Below are positions 1-5,436 of a DNA stretch of 9,308 nucleotides, piece after piece. How positions within the stretch are numbered: the first letter of the stretch is position 1; every line of letters begins with the position of its first letter. Origin of the DNA: JBBDWJ01 sp040902925 (GTDB taxonomy: Bacteria > Acidobacteriota > Terriglobia > Bryobacterales > UBA6623). Where the stretch lies: assembly GCA_040902925.1 (NCBI GenBank), contig JBBDWJ010000021.1, positions 1-9,308 of the forward strand, given 5' to 3'. The translations under genes were made by a program, and so were the position numbers. The notes beneath the pieces were generated by a model. That model saw only the letters and a program-made list of their open reading frames with translations. It had not been told where the DNA came from and searched no databases.

Positions 1-680
1 CGCTGCTCGCCTCGTTCGCGGCGGCCGGCGCGGTAGTCGGCATCGTGCTGCTCGGAGTCGTGTTCACGCTGGTGATTTCGTGGGGATTGACGCGCACGGT
101 CCTGCAAGGCGAAGCCTCGGCGTTCACGCTCGAGTTGCCGCCCTACCGCCGCCCAAGTATTCTGCGAATCCTCTACACCTCGCTGATCGACCGCACGATC
201 TTCGTGCTAGGCCGCGCGATTCTGACGGCAGCCCCGGCCGGCGCGGTCATCTGGGTACTCGCCAACATCGACTGGAACGGGGTGAGCCTGGCGCAGCACG
301 CGGTCAATTTCCTGCAACCACTGGGCTTCGCCATCGGCCTCGACGGAGTCATCATGTTGGCCTACATCATCGCCATCCCAGCCAACGAAATCGTCGTCCC
401 GACAATGTTGATGGCCTACATGGGTGTGGGCATGATGAGCGATATGACGTCGTACGATCAAATCCGCACGGTGCTGGTCGACCAGCACGGCTGGACGATG
501 CTGACCGCTGTCAACCTGATGCTGTTCTCGCTGCTGCACAATCCCTGCGCGACCACCATCCTCACAATCTGGAAAGAAACCCGCAGCGGCAAGTGGACGA
601 CGATCGGCGCGCTGATGCCGCTGGCGATTGCGTTTTTGGTGTGCTTTGCGGTGGCGACGGTTTGGCGCACGGTGGTGTAG
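1..680 (+). CDS. feoB: Ferrous iron transporter FeoB, C-terminal part (5' end outside window)
   Basis: This is the C-terminal membrane part of FeoB, the GTPase-coupled inner-membrane Fe(II) importer. The open frame enters from upstream (first whole codon at 3) and stops with TAG at 678-680, so the N-terminal G domain is off the window. Visible FeoB hallmarks are the loop with LELPPYRRPS just after a hydrophobic helix, the following helix RTIFVLGRAILTAAPAG, the gate-like segment GLDGVIMLAYIIAIPANEIV, and near the end HNPCATTILTIWKET with its conserved Cys, followed by a last hydrophobic helix. The internal GTG at 45 is not a real start, because the frame stays open and hydrophobic to the window edge. 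No feoA or feoC is visible downstream; the next stretch is a decayed toxin-antitoxin region. Identification is strong; only completeness is unknown. Confidence 0.93.
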   Translation, partial: LLASFAAAGAVVGIVLLGVVFTLVISWGLTRTVLQGEASAFTLELPPYRRPSILRILYTSLIDRTIFVLGRAILTAAPAGAVIWVLANIDWNGVSLAQHAVNFLQPLGFAIGLDGVIMLAYIIAIPANEIVVPTMLMAYMGVGMMSDMTSYDQIRTVLVDQHGWTMLTAVNLMLFSLLHNPCATTILTIWKETRSGKWTTIGALMPLAIAFLVCFAVATVWRTVV

Positions 681-731
681 GAGTCAACCAACCGGGGCAG
701 CCAAGGTGGCGGACAGTCAGGGCGTAAGTCC

Positions 732-918
732 ATGCCGATGAAGGTTCGGGAAGTCGTCCAGTTGCTGGTGAAGCACGGCTGGAAAGAAATGAGATCGCGA
801 GGGAGCCATCGTGACTTCAATGACGGAAAAGAGCTCTAGGTAGCACAGGCAATCCTGCCTGTGCAACGCTTGCGCCAGGAACGCTCAACGCATACTCAAA
901 AAGGCAGGCGTGAAATGA
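732..918 (+). pseudogene. hicA: HicA-type mRNA interferase toxin, disrupted
   Basis: This is a broken HicA toxin, a small dsRBD-fold ribonuclease that cleaves mRNA and is neutralised by HicB. From ATG 732 (or 738) the frame reads MKVREVVQLLVKHGW, then RSRGSHRDF, which contains the GSHR catalytic-His signature; it stops at TAG 837-839 after 35 codons. The HicA C-terminus resumes in another frame at 869-889 (LAPGTLN) and in a third frame at 892-915 (ILKKAGVK), ending at TGA 916-918. Between the two halves lies a perfect 9-bp-arm palindrome (843-864). The LAPGTLN to ILKKAGVK join needs one extra base around 889-891, probably a lost A from an AGC serine codon. Compared with a usual HicA of about 60 residues, roughly ten central residues are missing or replaced. 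The old stop overlaps the hicB ATG as ATGA, the classic hicAB coupling. The homology call is from recognised motifs and should be confirmed by alignment. Confidence 0.82.
843..864. repeat. Perfect palindrome inside broken hicA (REP-like hairpin)
   Basis: Arms GCACAGGCA (843-851) and TGCCTGTGC (856-864) are exact reverse complements around a 4-base ATCC loop. The palindrome sits precisely where the HicA reading frame is lost, so it is either an inserted small palindromic element or the scar of a rearrangement. No second copy of the arm sequence was noticed in this window, so its repetitive nature is inference. Confidence 0.75.
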
Positions 919-1139
919 GTTCCAAACGATTCGCGTTCGTCATCGAGAGAACCGCCACGGGCTACTCCGCTTATTCCCCCGACGTTCCAGGCTGCGTGGC
1001 CGTTGGCGACACCGAGGACGAAACCCGGCAGAGCTTCCGCGATGCTCTGGCGGCCCACTTCGAAGCAATGCGCGAATTAGGTGAGCCCATCCCGGAGCCG
1101 AGTTCGTCCGTCGACTACGTCGAGGTGGCGGCGCAGTGA
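915..1139 (+). CDS. hicB: HicB-family antitoxin (orphan)
   Basis: HicB antitoxin, normally the partner that blocks HicA and often represses its own operon. The 74-residue product starts MSSKRFAFVIER, followed by GYSAYSPDVPGCVAVGDT, the typical HicB partial RNase-H-like fold (beta strands around a SPDVPGC loop), then a helix DETRQSFRDALAAHFEAMRELG and the common ending GEPIPEPSSSVDYVEV. There is no added ribbon-helix-helix DNA-binding domain, so this is the short form. ATG 915 was chosen because it overlaps the ancestral hicA stop (ATGA) and begins where homology begins. An earlier GTG at 861 lies inside the palindrome and would add 18 residues unlike HicB. The frame is intact although its toxin gene is broken, so it may be a passive relic, or may act on another HicA in trans. 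Confidence 0.88.
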   Translation: MSSKRFAFVIERTATGYSAYSPDVPGCVAVGDTEDETRQSFRDALAAHFEAMRELGEPIPEPSSSVDYVEVAAQ

Positions 1140-1181
1140 CGGTGCCCTTCACAGCGGGGGCGTTGCTACAAAGGGTAAGAG

Positions 1182-1250
1182 ATGGCCAAGGCGAAGCAGC
1201 ACATTGTCCCGAGCCAAAGCGGCGGCTGGGCGGTTCGTTTAGGGTCATGA
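1182..1250 (+). pseudogene. DUF2188 protein fragment (N-terminus only)
   Basis: A 22-codon frame begins with ATG 1182 behind a purine-rich AAAGGG about 5 bases upstream and reads MAKAKQHIVPSQSGGWAVRLG before TGA at 1248-1250. The pattern HIVPs-x-s-GGWAV matches the start of small DUF2188 proteins, normally about 60-75 residues, which continue with a helix of the ATKAEAxxxAR type and a GRI ending. None of that continuation was found in the 34 bases before the next gene. I therefore read it as a truncated remnant with its translation start preserved. The function of DUF2188 proteins is unknown. The match is short, so a chance resemblance cannot be fully excluded. Confidence 0.6.
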
Positions 1251-1283
1251 AGACGCCTAGGTTAGTCAGTGCAAGGCAAAGGC

Positions 1284-1565
1284 ATGATGTACCCTGAAAG
1301 TATGCAAAGGGTCAAGGTTGAGCTTCCCGCCGAGCTCGCGCGGGCCGCAGGATTGAACTCGGATGATCCCTCGGCCGAGGCCGCCCGGCTGCTGGCCGTC
1401 GAACTCTACCGTGAAGGAAAAGCTTCCCTGGGCCGCGCCGCCGAGCTCTGCCAGATGCCCATCGAACTGTTCATGGAGTACGCCGCGCGGCATCATGCGT
1501 CCCTAGATTATGGTGCGGCAGACCTTGAGGAAGACCGCCGCACCCTCGAACGACTCGGCCTGTGA
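1284..1565 (+). CDS. UPF0175-family antitoxin
   Basis: Probable antitoxin of a UPF0175/PIN toxin-antitoxin pair. After a short N-terminus, VKVELPAELARAAG gives the usual first strand and helix; EAARLLAVELYREGKASLGRAAELCQMPIELFMEYAARH follows, the UPF0175 signature in which LGRAAELCQMPIELFMEY resembles a helix-turn-helix. The tail is acidic (DLEEDRRTLERLGL), fitting UPF0175 endings such as YDEEDLEEDLRTL. I favour ATG 1284 because AAGG (1273-1276) lies 7 bases upstream. GTG 1269 is possible, and ATG 1302 would match the family's usual short lead-in before VKVELP. Its TGA (1563-1565) overlaps the GTG start of the PIN gene by 4 bases, indicating translational coupling. The protein probably binds the toxin and may repress the shared promoter; this is family knowledge, not seen directly. 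Confidence 0.86.
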   Translation: MMYPESMQRVKVELPAELARAAGLNSDDPSAEAARLLAVELYREGKASLGRAAELCQMPIELFMEYAARHHASLDYGAADLEEDRRTLERLGL

Positions 1566-2059
1566 CCGTCGTTTCCGACGCCTCGCCGCTGATCGCACTG
1601 GCGCGAGTCGGACAATTGGGGCTATTGTCTGCGTTCTACGGCCGTGTTCTGATTGCCGCCGAGGTGTACGACGAAGTCACAGTCGCTGGCCACGGGCTTC
1701 CTGGCGCTGAAGAAGTGCGTCGGGCAAGTTGGATAGAGACGGCCAAACCCGCTGCGGAGCCCAACTCCGTTTTGAGGCGGGCATTGGAGGGTCTCGGCGC
1801 CGGCGAACGCGGAACGATCCTTCTTGCCCACACGATTTCGGCTGACCTTGTTCTGGTGGACGATGCCAAGGCCAGACGTGCAGCTCGGCAGGCCGGCTTA
1901 ACAGTCTTGGGCTGTTTAGGAGTGCTTGAGGCAGCGGCGCGCAAGACTCTCATCCTGGATCTTCGCCAAACCTACCGTGAATTGTTGGGTCACGGGATTC
2001 GGTTTGATCTTCGACTTCTCGATGCAAGCCTTGACCGGCTTGGCCTGCCGAAGCTTTAG
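1562..2059 (+). CDS. PIN-domain toxin, DUF3368 type (probable RNase)
   Basis: A 165-residue PIN-like nuclease of the DUF3368 type, the usual partner of UPF0175 proteins. The acidic residues expected of the metal-dependent RNase site are present: D6 in VVSDASPLIAL, E38 in AAEVYDEV, E82 in GAGERGTILLA, and D100/D101 in LVLVDDAKAR. The remainder, GLTVLGCLGVLEAAARKTLI and a C-terminal helical region, also follows the family. The toxin therefore looks catalytically intact, unlike the HicA upstream. The GTG start at 1562 overlaps the antitoxin stop (GTGA); no better internal start precedes the essential D6. PIN toxins of this kind are thought to cleave RNA, but the target cannot be read from sequence. 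It converges on the minus-strand YCII gene, about 100 bases away, with no clear intrinsic terminator between them. Confidence 0.88.
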   Translation: MTVVSDASPLIALARVGQLGLLSAFYGRVLIAAEVYDEVTVAGHGLPGAEEVRRASWIETAKPAAEPNSVLRRALEGLGAGERGTILLAHTISADLVLVDDAKARRAARQAGLTVLGCLGVLEAAARKTLILDLRQTYRELLGHGIRFDLRLLDASLDRLGLPKL

Positions 2060-2157
2060 TTCTAGTGCTGGTGAACCGCCAGACGCGCCGTCGGTCTTCT
2101 CACCTGATACCGAAAGGGCTGACCTGGGTAAGTAGCTGCCGCGAATGACGCCGCCGC

Positions 2158-2547
2158 CTACTCCCGCCCCGAACCGCAGGGCCCCGAATCGTACATCTGG
2201 CGAACTTCCAATTCACCCTCGTACGATGACCCCAAAACATCGGCGTGGACCTGCATAAACCGCGAGCCTTCTTGGATCGCTTCCTGCCTCGAGTTCGCCT
2301 GAATGATGGCGAAGCCGCCGATCAGCTCTTTCGTCTCGGCGAAAGGGCCGTCAGTCACGGTAAGCTTTCCTCCGCCGACTCGGATGCGCGCGCCCTTCGA
2401 GCTTGGCAGTAGCCCTCCGTTGCTGAGAACGACGCCGGACTCCATCGCTTCCTCGGTCAGCTTCCCGATCGCCGCCATCAGTTCGGGGCTGGGGGGAAGG
2501 CCGGCTTCCGATTCCTTATCGGCTTTGACTATCATCATGAATCGCAT
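2158..2547 (-). CDS. YCII-related DGPF-domain protein
   Basis: A 129-residue cytosolic protein of the YCII-related superfamily (ferredoxin-like alpha/beta barrel), in the DGPF subgroup. Supporting features are the opening MRFMMIVKADKESEAG, the helix MAAIGKLTEEAMESGVVLSNGGLLPSS, and the signature VTDGPFAETKELIGGFAII around residues 84-102, followed by the usual SRQEAIQEGSRFMQVHAD helix. The biochemical role of the subgroup is not established. The ATG at 2547 is supported by a strong AGGAG (2557-2561 on the complementary strand) 9 bases upstream. In many bacteria DGPF proteins are encoded beside an ECF sigma factor of the SigJ/ECF41-like type; none is seen here, and the roughly 300 bases upstream carry no recognisable gene. 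It appears monocistronic and converges on the PIN toxin gene. Confidence 0.9.
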   Translation of the reverse strand: MRFMMIVKADKESEAGLPPSPELMAAIGKLTEEAMESGVVLSNGGLLPSSKGARIRVGGGKLTVTDGPFAETKELIGGFAIIQANSRQEAIQEGSRFMQVHADVLGSSYEGELEVRQMYDSGPCGSGRE

Positions 2548-2855
2548 GTTCTTATTCTCCTATCGTTACGAGTGAGACCACGGGGCACGGGCCGCTCCGC
2601 TCAAACCCGGGCTCTACTCAGTTGTCGAATGAGCAACGGGCAAATCGACAGCTTGCCGCGAGGTGTTTCGAGGGGTTCGCGGCTGGGAGATTGGCTGTGC
2701 TTTGGCTGTGACTGACTACGAGACAGGCTGGAGGCTTCCCTGCTGGGTTCGAAGTAGCTGCGTTCGGGCCCGGGAACTGCCAATTCAGCACCGCCCCGAA
2801 GCGCAGCAGGAATTCCGGAAACGGCTTCAAGGCGATCCTGTCGCTCGCGAGTTGC
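2548..2855. other. Non-coding gap between YCII and thioesterase genes
   Basis: Just over 300 bases separate two minus-strand genes. Apart from the YCII ribosome-binding site at its left edge, I see no recognisable gene. The short open frames on both strands (about 60-120 codons) have low-complexity, Ser/Pro/Arg-rich translations without known motifs. A direct repeat of TTGGCTGTG occurs twice within about 20 bases near 2692-2710. It could hold a promoter for the YCII gene or a decayed gene. Confidence 0.5.
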
Positions 2856-3227
2856 CTACGTCGGTTTCGACAGCAGCATATACGTCAAAAGCGCCACGCC
2901 AACCGGCGTCCCCTCGCCATCGAATAAATCCACGCGCCCCGTCGAAAGCGTCGTGCCGATCCGCAGGACGTAAGATCTCGCCACCACTTTGCCCGAGACG
3001 ACGGGGTGCATATAGTTGATCTTCATCTCGACCGTCGTGATCGCGCGGTCTTTTCCCAATACGTGCGAAAGGCCGATACCCATGGCCGCGTCGGCGACGG
3101 TTGCGGTCACGCCGCCGTGGAGCACGCCCATGCCGTTCATCAGGTCGGGGCGCACGGCGCATTCGATCGTTACGCCGTCGTCGTGGCGCTCGGTGATTTC
3201 AAGTCCTAACAGTTGGTTGAATGTCAT
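2856..3227 (-). CDS. PaaI-type hotdog-fold thioesterase
   Basis: A 123-residue hotdog-fold protein of the PaaI/YdiI-like acyl-CoA thioesterase group, probably hydrolysing aromatic or fatty acyl-CoA thioesters in the cytosol. The core signature NGMGVLHGGVTATVADAAMG (residues 31-50) contains the HGG motif, in which the main chain contacts the thioester, and the helix acidic residue D46 that fits the PaaI catalytic Asp. TTVEMKINYMHPVVSGKVVARSYVLRIG and later the VALLTYMLL strand complete the fold. The length is typical for a single hotdog domain. ATG 3227 starts directly at MTFNQLLGLEITE, as in relatives; no strong Shine-Dalgarno is obvious. It is divergent from the mutarotase-fold gene, and its upstream region carries a three-copy degenerate 14-base repeat (3251-3293) that might be an operator. 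The substrate cannot be assigned. Confidence 0.9.
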   Translation of the reverse strand: MTFNQLLGLEITERHDDGVTIECAVRPDLMNGMGVLHGGVTATVADAAMGIGLSHVLGKDRAITTVEMKINYMHPVVSGKVVARSYVLRIGTTLSTGRVDLFDGEGTPVGVALLTYMLLSKPT

Positions 3228-3250
3228 GCTGTTGTTGCTGCCCGCTTTGC

Positions 3251-3293
3251 CGGAACGCTACGTACGGAACGCTATGTTCGGAATGGCAATGTT
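3251..3293. repeat. Three-copy degenerate 14-base tandem repeat, possible operator
   Basis: Copies are CGGAACGCTACGTA (3251-3264), CGGAACGCTATGTT (3265-3278) and CGGAATGGCAATGTT (3279-3293, one base longer). Each copy starts CGGAA, and the second and third end in TGTT, so GGAAC/GTTC half-sites face each other (GAAC-N5-GTTC within 3267-3279). The array lies 24-66 bases upstream of the thioesterase start, in the divergent region shared with the mutarotase-fold gene, which is where a regulator site would sit. Confidence 0.5.
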
Positions 3294-3367
3294 CCAATCT
3301 ACTCTAGTTGTGCCGATTGCGAAACTCTTCCGGCGGCTGAGGCGAGAGCGCCTGTCGCTACTTCGTA

Positions 3368-3382
3368 CCGGCCTTTGGCCGG
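3368..3382. repeat. Short GC hairpin in divergent intergenic region
   Basis: CCGGCC (3368-3373) and GGCCGG (3377-3382) pair around a TTT loop. There is no T-tract following it on either strand and it lies about 55 bases before the mutarotase-fold start, so it is not a classical terminator. It resembles the other short-loop GC hairpins in the gaps of this window. Confidence 0.5.
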
Positions 3383-3437
3383 CGTTTCTCGATTCCACCT
3401 CTGGCCGCGCTTGTCTGTTCGCGATACAATCACCGCC

Positions 3438-4646
3438 ATGCGTACCTCCCCCTTTTTCGCCGTGACGCTTCTGCCCGCCGCCGGTCTCTTGCTCGCGGCC
3501 GGCTGGTTCGTGGCCCAGCCGGCTCGTTCGCAGTCCTCGGCGCAGGCCGTTCGCGATGGCGAGTTCCGCACGCTGCCCTCGATCGTGCTTTCGAATGGCG
3601 CCATCGAGCTGACGGTCATGAAAACCGGCGGTGCGTTCGCCAGCCTCACGCTGGCTGAGGATTCCGCGAAGCTCAACCCGATGTGGGATCCGATGCGCGC
3701 CGCGCAGGAAGCCGGCAAGCCGGTCAGCGCCGGCGGCACGGGCCATTTTCTATGCGTCGACGGCTTCGGCCCGGTCTCGGACGAGGAGCGCGCCGCCGGG
3801 CTTCCCGGACACGGCGAGGCCCACCGCCTACCCTGGAAAACCGAATCGTCGGGCAAGGCAGGAAGCACCGTAACGCTGGTGCAGTCGGTCAACTTGCCTC
3901 TCGTTCAGGAAACATACCGCCGCACGGTGAAGCTGTTCGACGGGGATAACGTCGTCCAGGTACACGCCACGCTCGAGAGCCTACTCGGCTTTGACCGCCC
4001 GATCTGCTGGGCCGAGCACGCCACCATCGGCTCGCCGTTTCTCGAGCCAGGTGTCACCGTCGTCGATATGTCCAAAAATCAGGCCCTGACGCGGCCCCAT
4101 GAAGGGGGTGATGACAGCCCCGACCGCCGCCACCGTCTGCCCTCCGGCAAGGAGTTTGACTGGCCGATGGCGCCCACCACCGCCGGCGGCTCGGTCGACC
4201 TGCGCGCCGCGCCCACCGCGCTGGGCTCGGGCGATCATACCGGCCACTTGATGACGCTCGGCGGCGAGTATGCCTGGGTCACGGCGCTACATCCCGGCAA
4301 GCGCTTGCTGCTCGGCTACATTTTCAAGACTACGGAATCGCTGTGGCTGCAGACCTGGGAAAGCTACCCCGCCGAAGGGATGCTGGCGCGCGGGCTCGAG
4401 TTTGGAACGCAGACGTTCGATCTGCCCCGCCGCGACGTGGTGTCGGAAGGCAAACGCTTCGGAACGCCGCTGTTTCGCTGGCTTCCCGCTAAGTCGACGA
4501 TCGAGTCGACTTTCCTGATGTTTTTGGTAACGACGCCCGAAGGCTTTCGCGGAGTCGGAGACGTCCAGCTACGCGACGGCGAAATCGAGATCAAAGACAA
4601 CCTCACCAATCAAACGATGAGACTGAAGACCTCGGCGCGGCTATAA
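3438..4646 (+). CDS. Secreted galactose-mutarotase-fold protein (aldose-epimerase-like)
   Basis: A 402-residue exported protein with a probable galactose-mutarotase/aldose-1-epimerase-like beta-sandwich. Residues 1-31 form a signal peptide (MRTSPFF, a hydrophobic core around 8-26, then PARSQSSAQA for cleavage). The mature part begins LPSIVLSNGAIELTVMKTGGAFASLTL, the typical opening sheet in which the ligand is presented as a surface of a sugar-binding sandwich. Later segments WAEHATIGSPFLEPGV (around 191-206, His194) and ARGLEFGTQTFDLP (317-330) recall conserved strands of the superfamily. The classical catalytic set is not clear, so it may bind rather than epimerise sugars. The frame is open back to 3213, but ATG 3438 gives the signal peptide, and the longer version would overlap the divergent thioesterase gene. 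No strong Shine-Dalgarno precedes it. It converges on the bactofilin gene. Confidence 0.72.
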   Translation: MRTSPFFAVTLLPAAGLLLAAGWFVAQPARSQSSAQAVRDGEFRTLPSIVLSNGAIELTVMKTGGAFASLTLAEDSAKLNPMWDPMRAAQEAGKPVSAGGTGHFLCVDGFGPVSDEERAAGLPGHGEAHRLPWKTESSGKAGSTVTLVQSVNLPLVQETYRRTVKLFDGDNVVQVHATLESLLGFDRPICWAEHATIGSPFLEPGVTVVDMSKNQALTRPHEGGDDSPDRRHRLPSGKEFDWPMAPTTAGGSVDLRAAPTALGSGDHTGHLMTLGGEYAWVTALHPGKRLLLGYIFKTTESLWLQTWESYPAEGMLARGLEFGTQTFDLPRRDVVSEGKRFGTPLFRWLPAKSTIESTFLMFLVTTPEGFRGVGDVQLRDGEIEIKDNLTNQTMRLKTSARL

Positions 4647-4658
4647 ACACGGGGTGAC

Positions 4659-4678
4659 GCCAGACGGAACCGTCTGGC
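4659..4678. repeat. Perfect palindrome after the mutarotase-fold gene (hairpin 1 of 3)
   Basis: GCCAGACGG (4659-4667) and CCGTCTGGC (4670-4678) are exact reverse complements separated only by AA. It begins 13 bases after the TAA of the upstream gene. No T-run follows, so a Rho-independent terminator is not supported on sequence alone. Confidence 0.7.
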
Positions 4679-4697
4679 CAACGCCGCACCCGTCGAA

Positions 4698-4714
4698 CGG
4701 CCAAACCCTGGCCG
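4698..4714. repeat. Hairpin 2 of 3 between convergent genes
   Basis: CGGCCA (4698-4703) pairs with TGGCCG (4709-4714) around AACCC. It is weaker than its two neighbours and has no T-tract. Confidence 0.5.
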
Positions 4715-4716
4715 GC

Positions 4717-4738
4717 GAAGCCCCGGGGAAGGGGCTTC
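4717..4738. repeat. Hairpin 3 of 3, three bases from the bactofilin stop
   Basis: GAAGCCCC (4717-4724) and GGGGCTTC (4731-4738) pair exactly around GGGGAA. It begins three bases downstream of the bactofilin TAG in the sense of that gene. On that strand it is followed by GCCGGCC rather than T residues, so it could stabilise the 3' end of the mRNA or be a non-canonical terminator. Confidence 0.6.
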
Positions 4739-4741
4739 AGG

Positions 4742-5236
4742 CTAACCCGCGCCGGTCTTTTTTACGGCGGGCTTGGCGTCGCTCGCCAGCGGCCTGGACT
4801 CGCTCGCCGGCGGTTTCGACTCGCGCACGACCGGTTTCTTGTCGGAACCCTCGGCTGCGTTTTCACCTAGCTTGACGATATCGACGCTGCCTCGGAATAC
4901 GGCGCCTTCCTCGATGATGATGCGCGAAGTCACCATATCGCCGAGGAACGTGCCGGTCTTGCGCAGCTCGATGCTGTCGGAAGCCCGCACGTTGCCTTGC
5001 AGTTGACCCGAAATCGTCACTGACTGCGCCACCACGTCGGCTTCGACGCGGCCGTTAGGCCCCACGGTGAGGTTTTTGCCGTCCAGCTCGATGCTGCCGA
5101 TGACCTCCCCGTCAATGAAAAGGTTTTCCGCGCCGCGGATGTCGGCTTTCAGCTTGAGCGATTTGCCGATCTGCGTGGCGCCAGGTCCGGATTGGCTTGT
5201 GGTCGCGGTCATGTTGTCGTCTCGTTTATCCCACAT
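4742..5236 (-). CDS. Bactofilin (polymer-forming cytoskeletal protein)
   Basis: A 164-residue bactofilin, a nucleotide-independent, self-polymerising cytoskeletal protein that scaffolds cell-wall and envelope processes, often at the membrane. The central DUF583 beta-helix is clear: TQIGKSLKLKADIRGAENLFIDGEV, then GSIELDGKNLTVGPNGRVEADVVAQSVTISGQLQGNV, then IELRKTGTFLGDMVTSRIIIEEGAVFRGSVDI (residues about 21-120), with the regular hydrophobic rungs and turn glycines of the family. The last 40 residues are a disordered, Lys/Ser/Pro/Ala-rich tail with repeated (S/D)xxP-type units and a basic end (AVKKTGAG), perhaps an interaction tail. ATG 5236 was chosen because AAGGGG (5244-5249 on the complement) lies 7 bases upstream. 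ATG 5212 (MTATTSQ) is a weaker alternative, and the frame's GTG at 5257 has no such support. Confidence 0.93.
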   Translation of the reverse strand: MWDKRDDNMTATTSQSGPGATQIGKSLKLKADIRGAENLFIDGEVIGSIELDGKNLTVGPNGRVEADVVAQSVTISGQLQGNVRASDSIELRKTGTFLGDMVTSRIIIEEGAVFRGSVDIVKLGENAAEGSDKKPVVRESKPPASESRPLASDAKPAVKKTGAG

Positions 5237-5243
5237 TACTGTT

Positions 5244-5249
5244 CCCCTT
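5244..5249 (-). promoter_or_regulatory. Ribosome-binding site that fixes the bactofilin start
   Basis: AAGGGG read on the minus strand lies 7 bases before ATG 5236. It supports that codon over the internal ATG at 5212 and over the earlier GTG at 5257. Confidence 0.7.
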
Positions 5250-5436
5250 GCTCCCAAAACCTACCTAGTATAGTCGGTTTGGTCAAGCCAGGTGTTTAGG
5301 GTGGCACGGAATATCTTTTGGGGCGAAAGGCAAGGCCGTTGGCACGATGCGCCAGGCCAGCGCTAGGCCCGAGGAAACGTGCGAAAGGCAACAACTAACC
5401 TGGCAGCCTCATGGCCGCATCCCCGCTGGAGGGCCC

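Noticed and set aside
861..914. GTG 861 as the hicB start
   Set aside because: It starts inside the palindrome and adds 18 residues that correspond to out-of-frame hicA sequence; ATG 915 fits both the family and the ATGA overlap.
2618..3019. Small protein genes between the YCII and thioesterase genes
   Set aside because: Candidate frames on both strands overlap one another, lack ribosome-binding sites and have biased, motif-free composition.
3213..3437. Upstream extension of the mutarotase-fold gene to 3213
   Set aside because: The extra 75 residues would overlap the divergent thioesterase start and put non-hydrophobic sequence ahead of a clear signal peptide beginning at ATG 3438.
4717..4738. 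Classical Rho-independent terminator for bactofilin
   Set aside because: The stem is strong, but no run of T follows on the bactofilin strand, so it is listed only as a hairpin.
5267..5286. Promoter for bactofilin from TTGACC and TATACT on the minus strand
   Set aside because: Both hexamers look good, but only 8 bases separate them, far short of the 16-18 needed for a standard housekeeping promoter.
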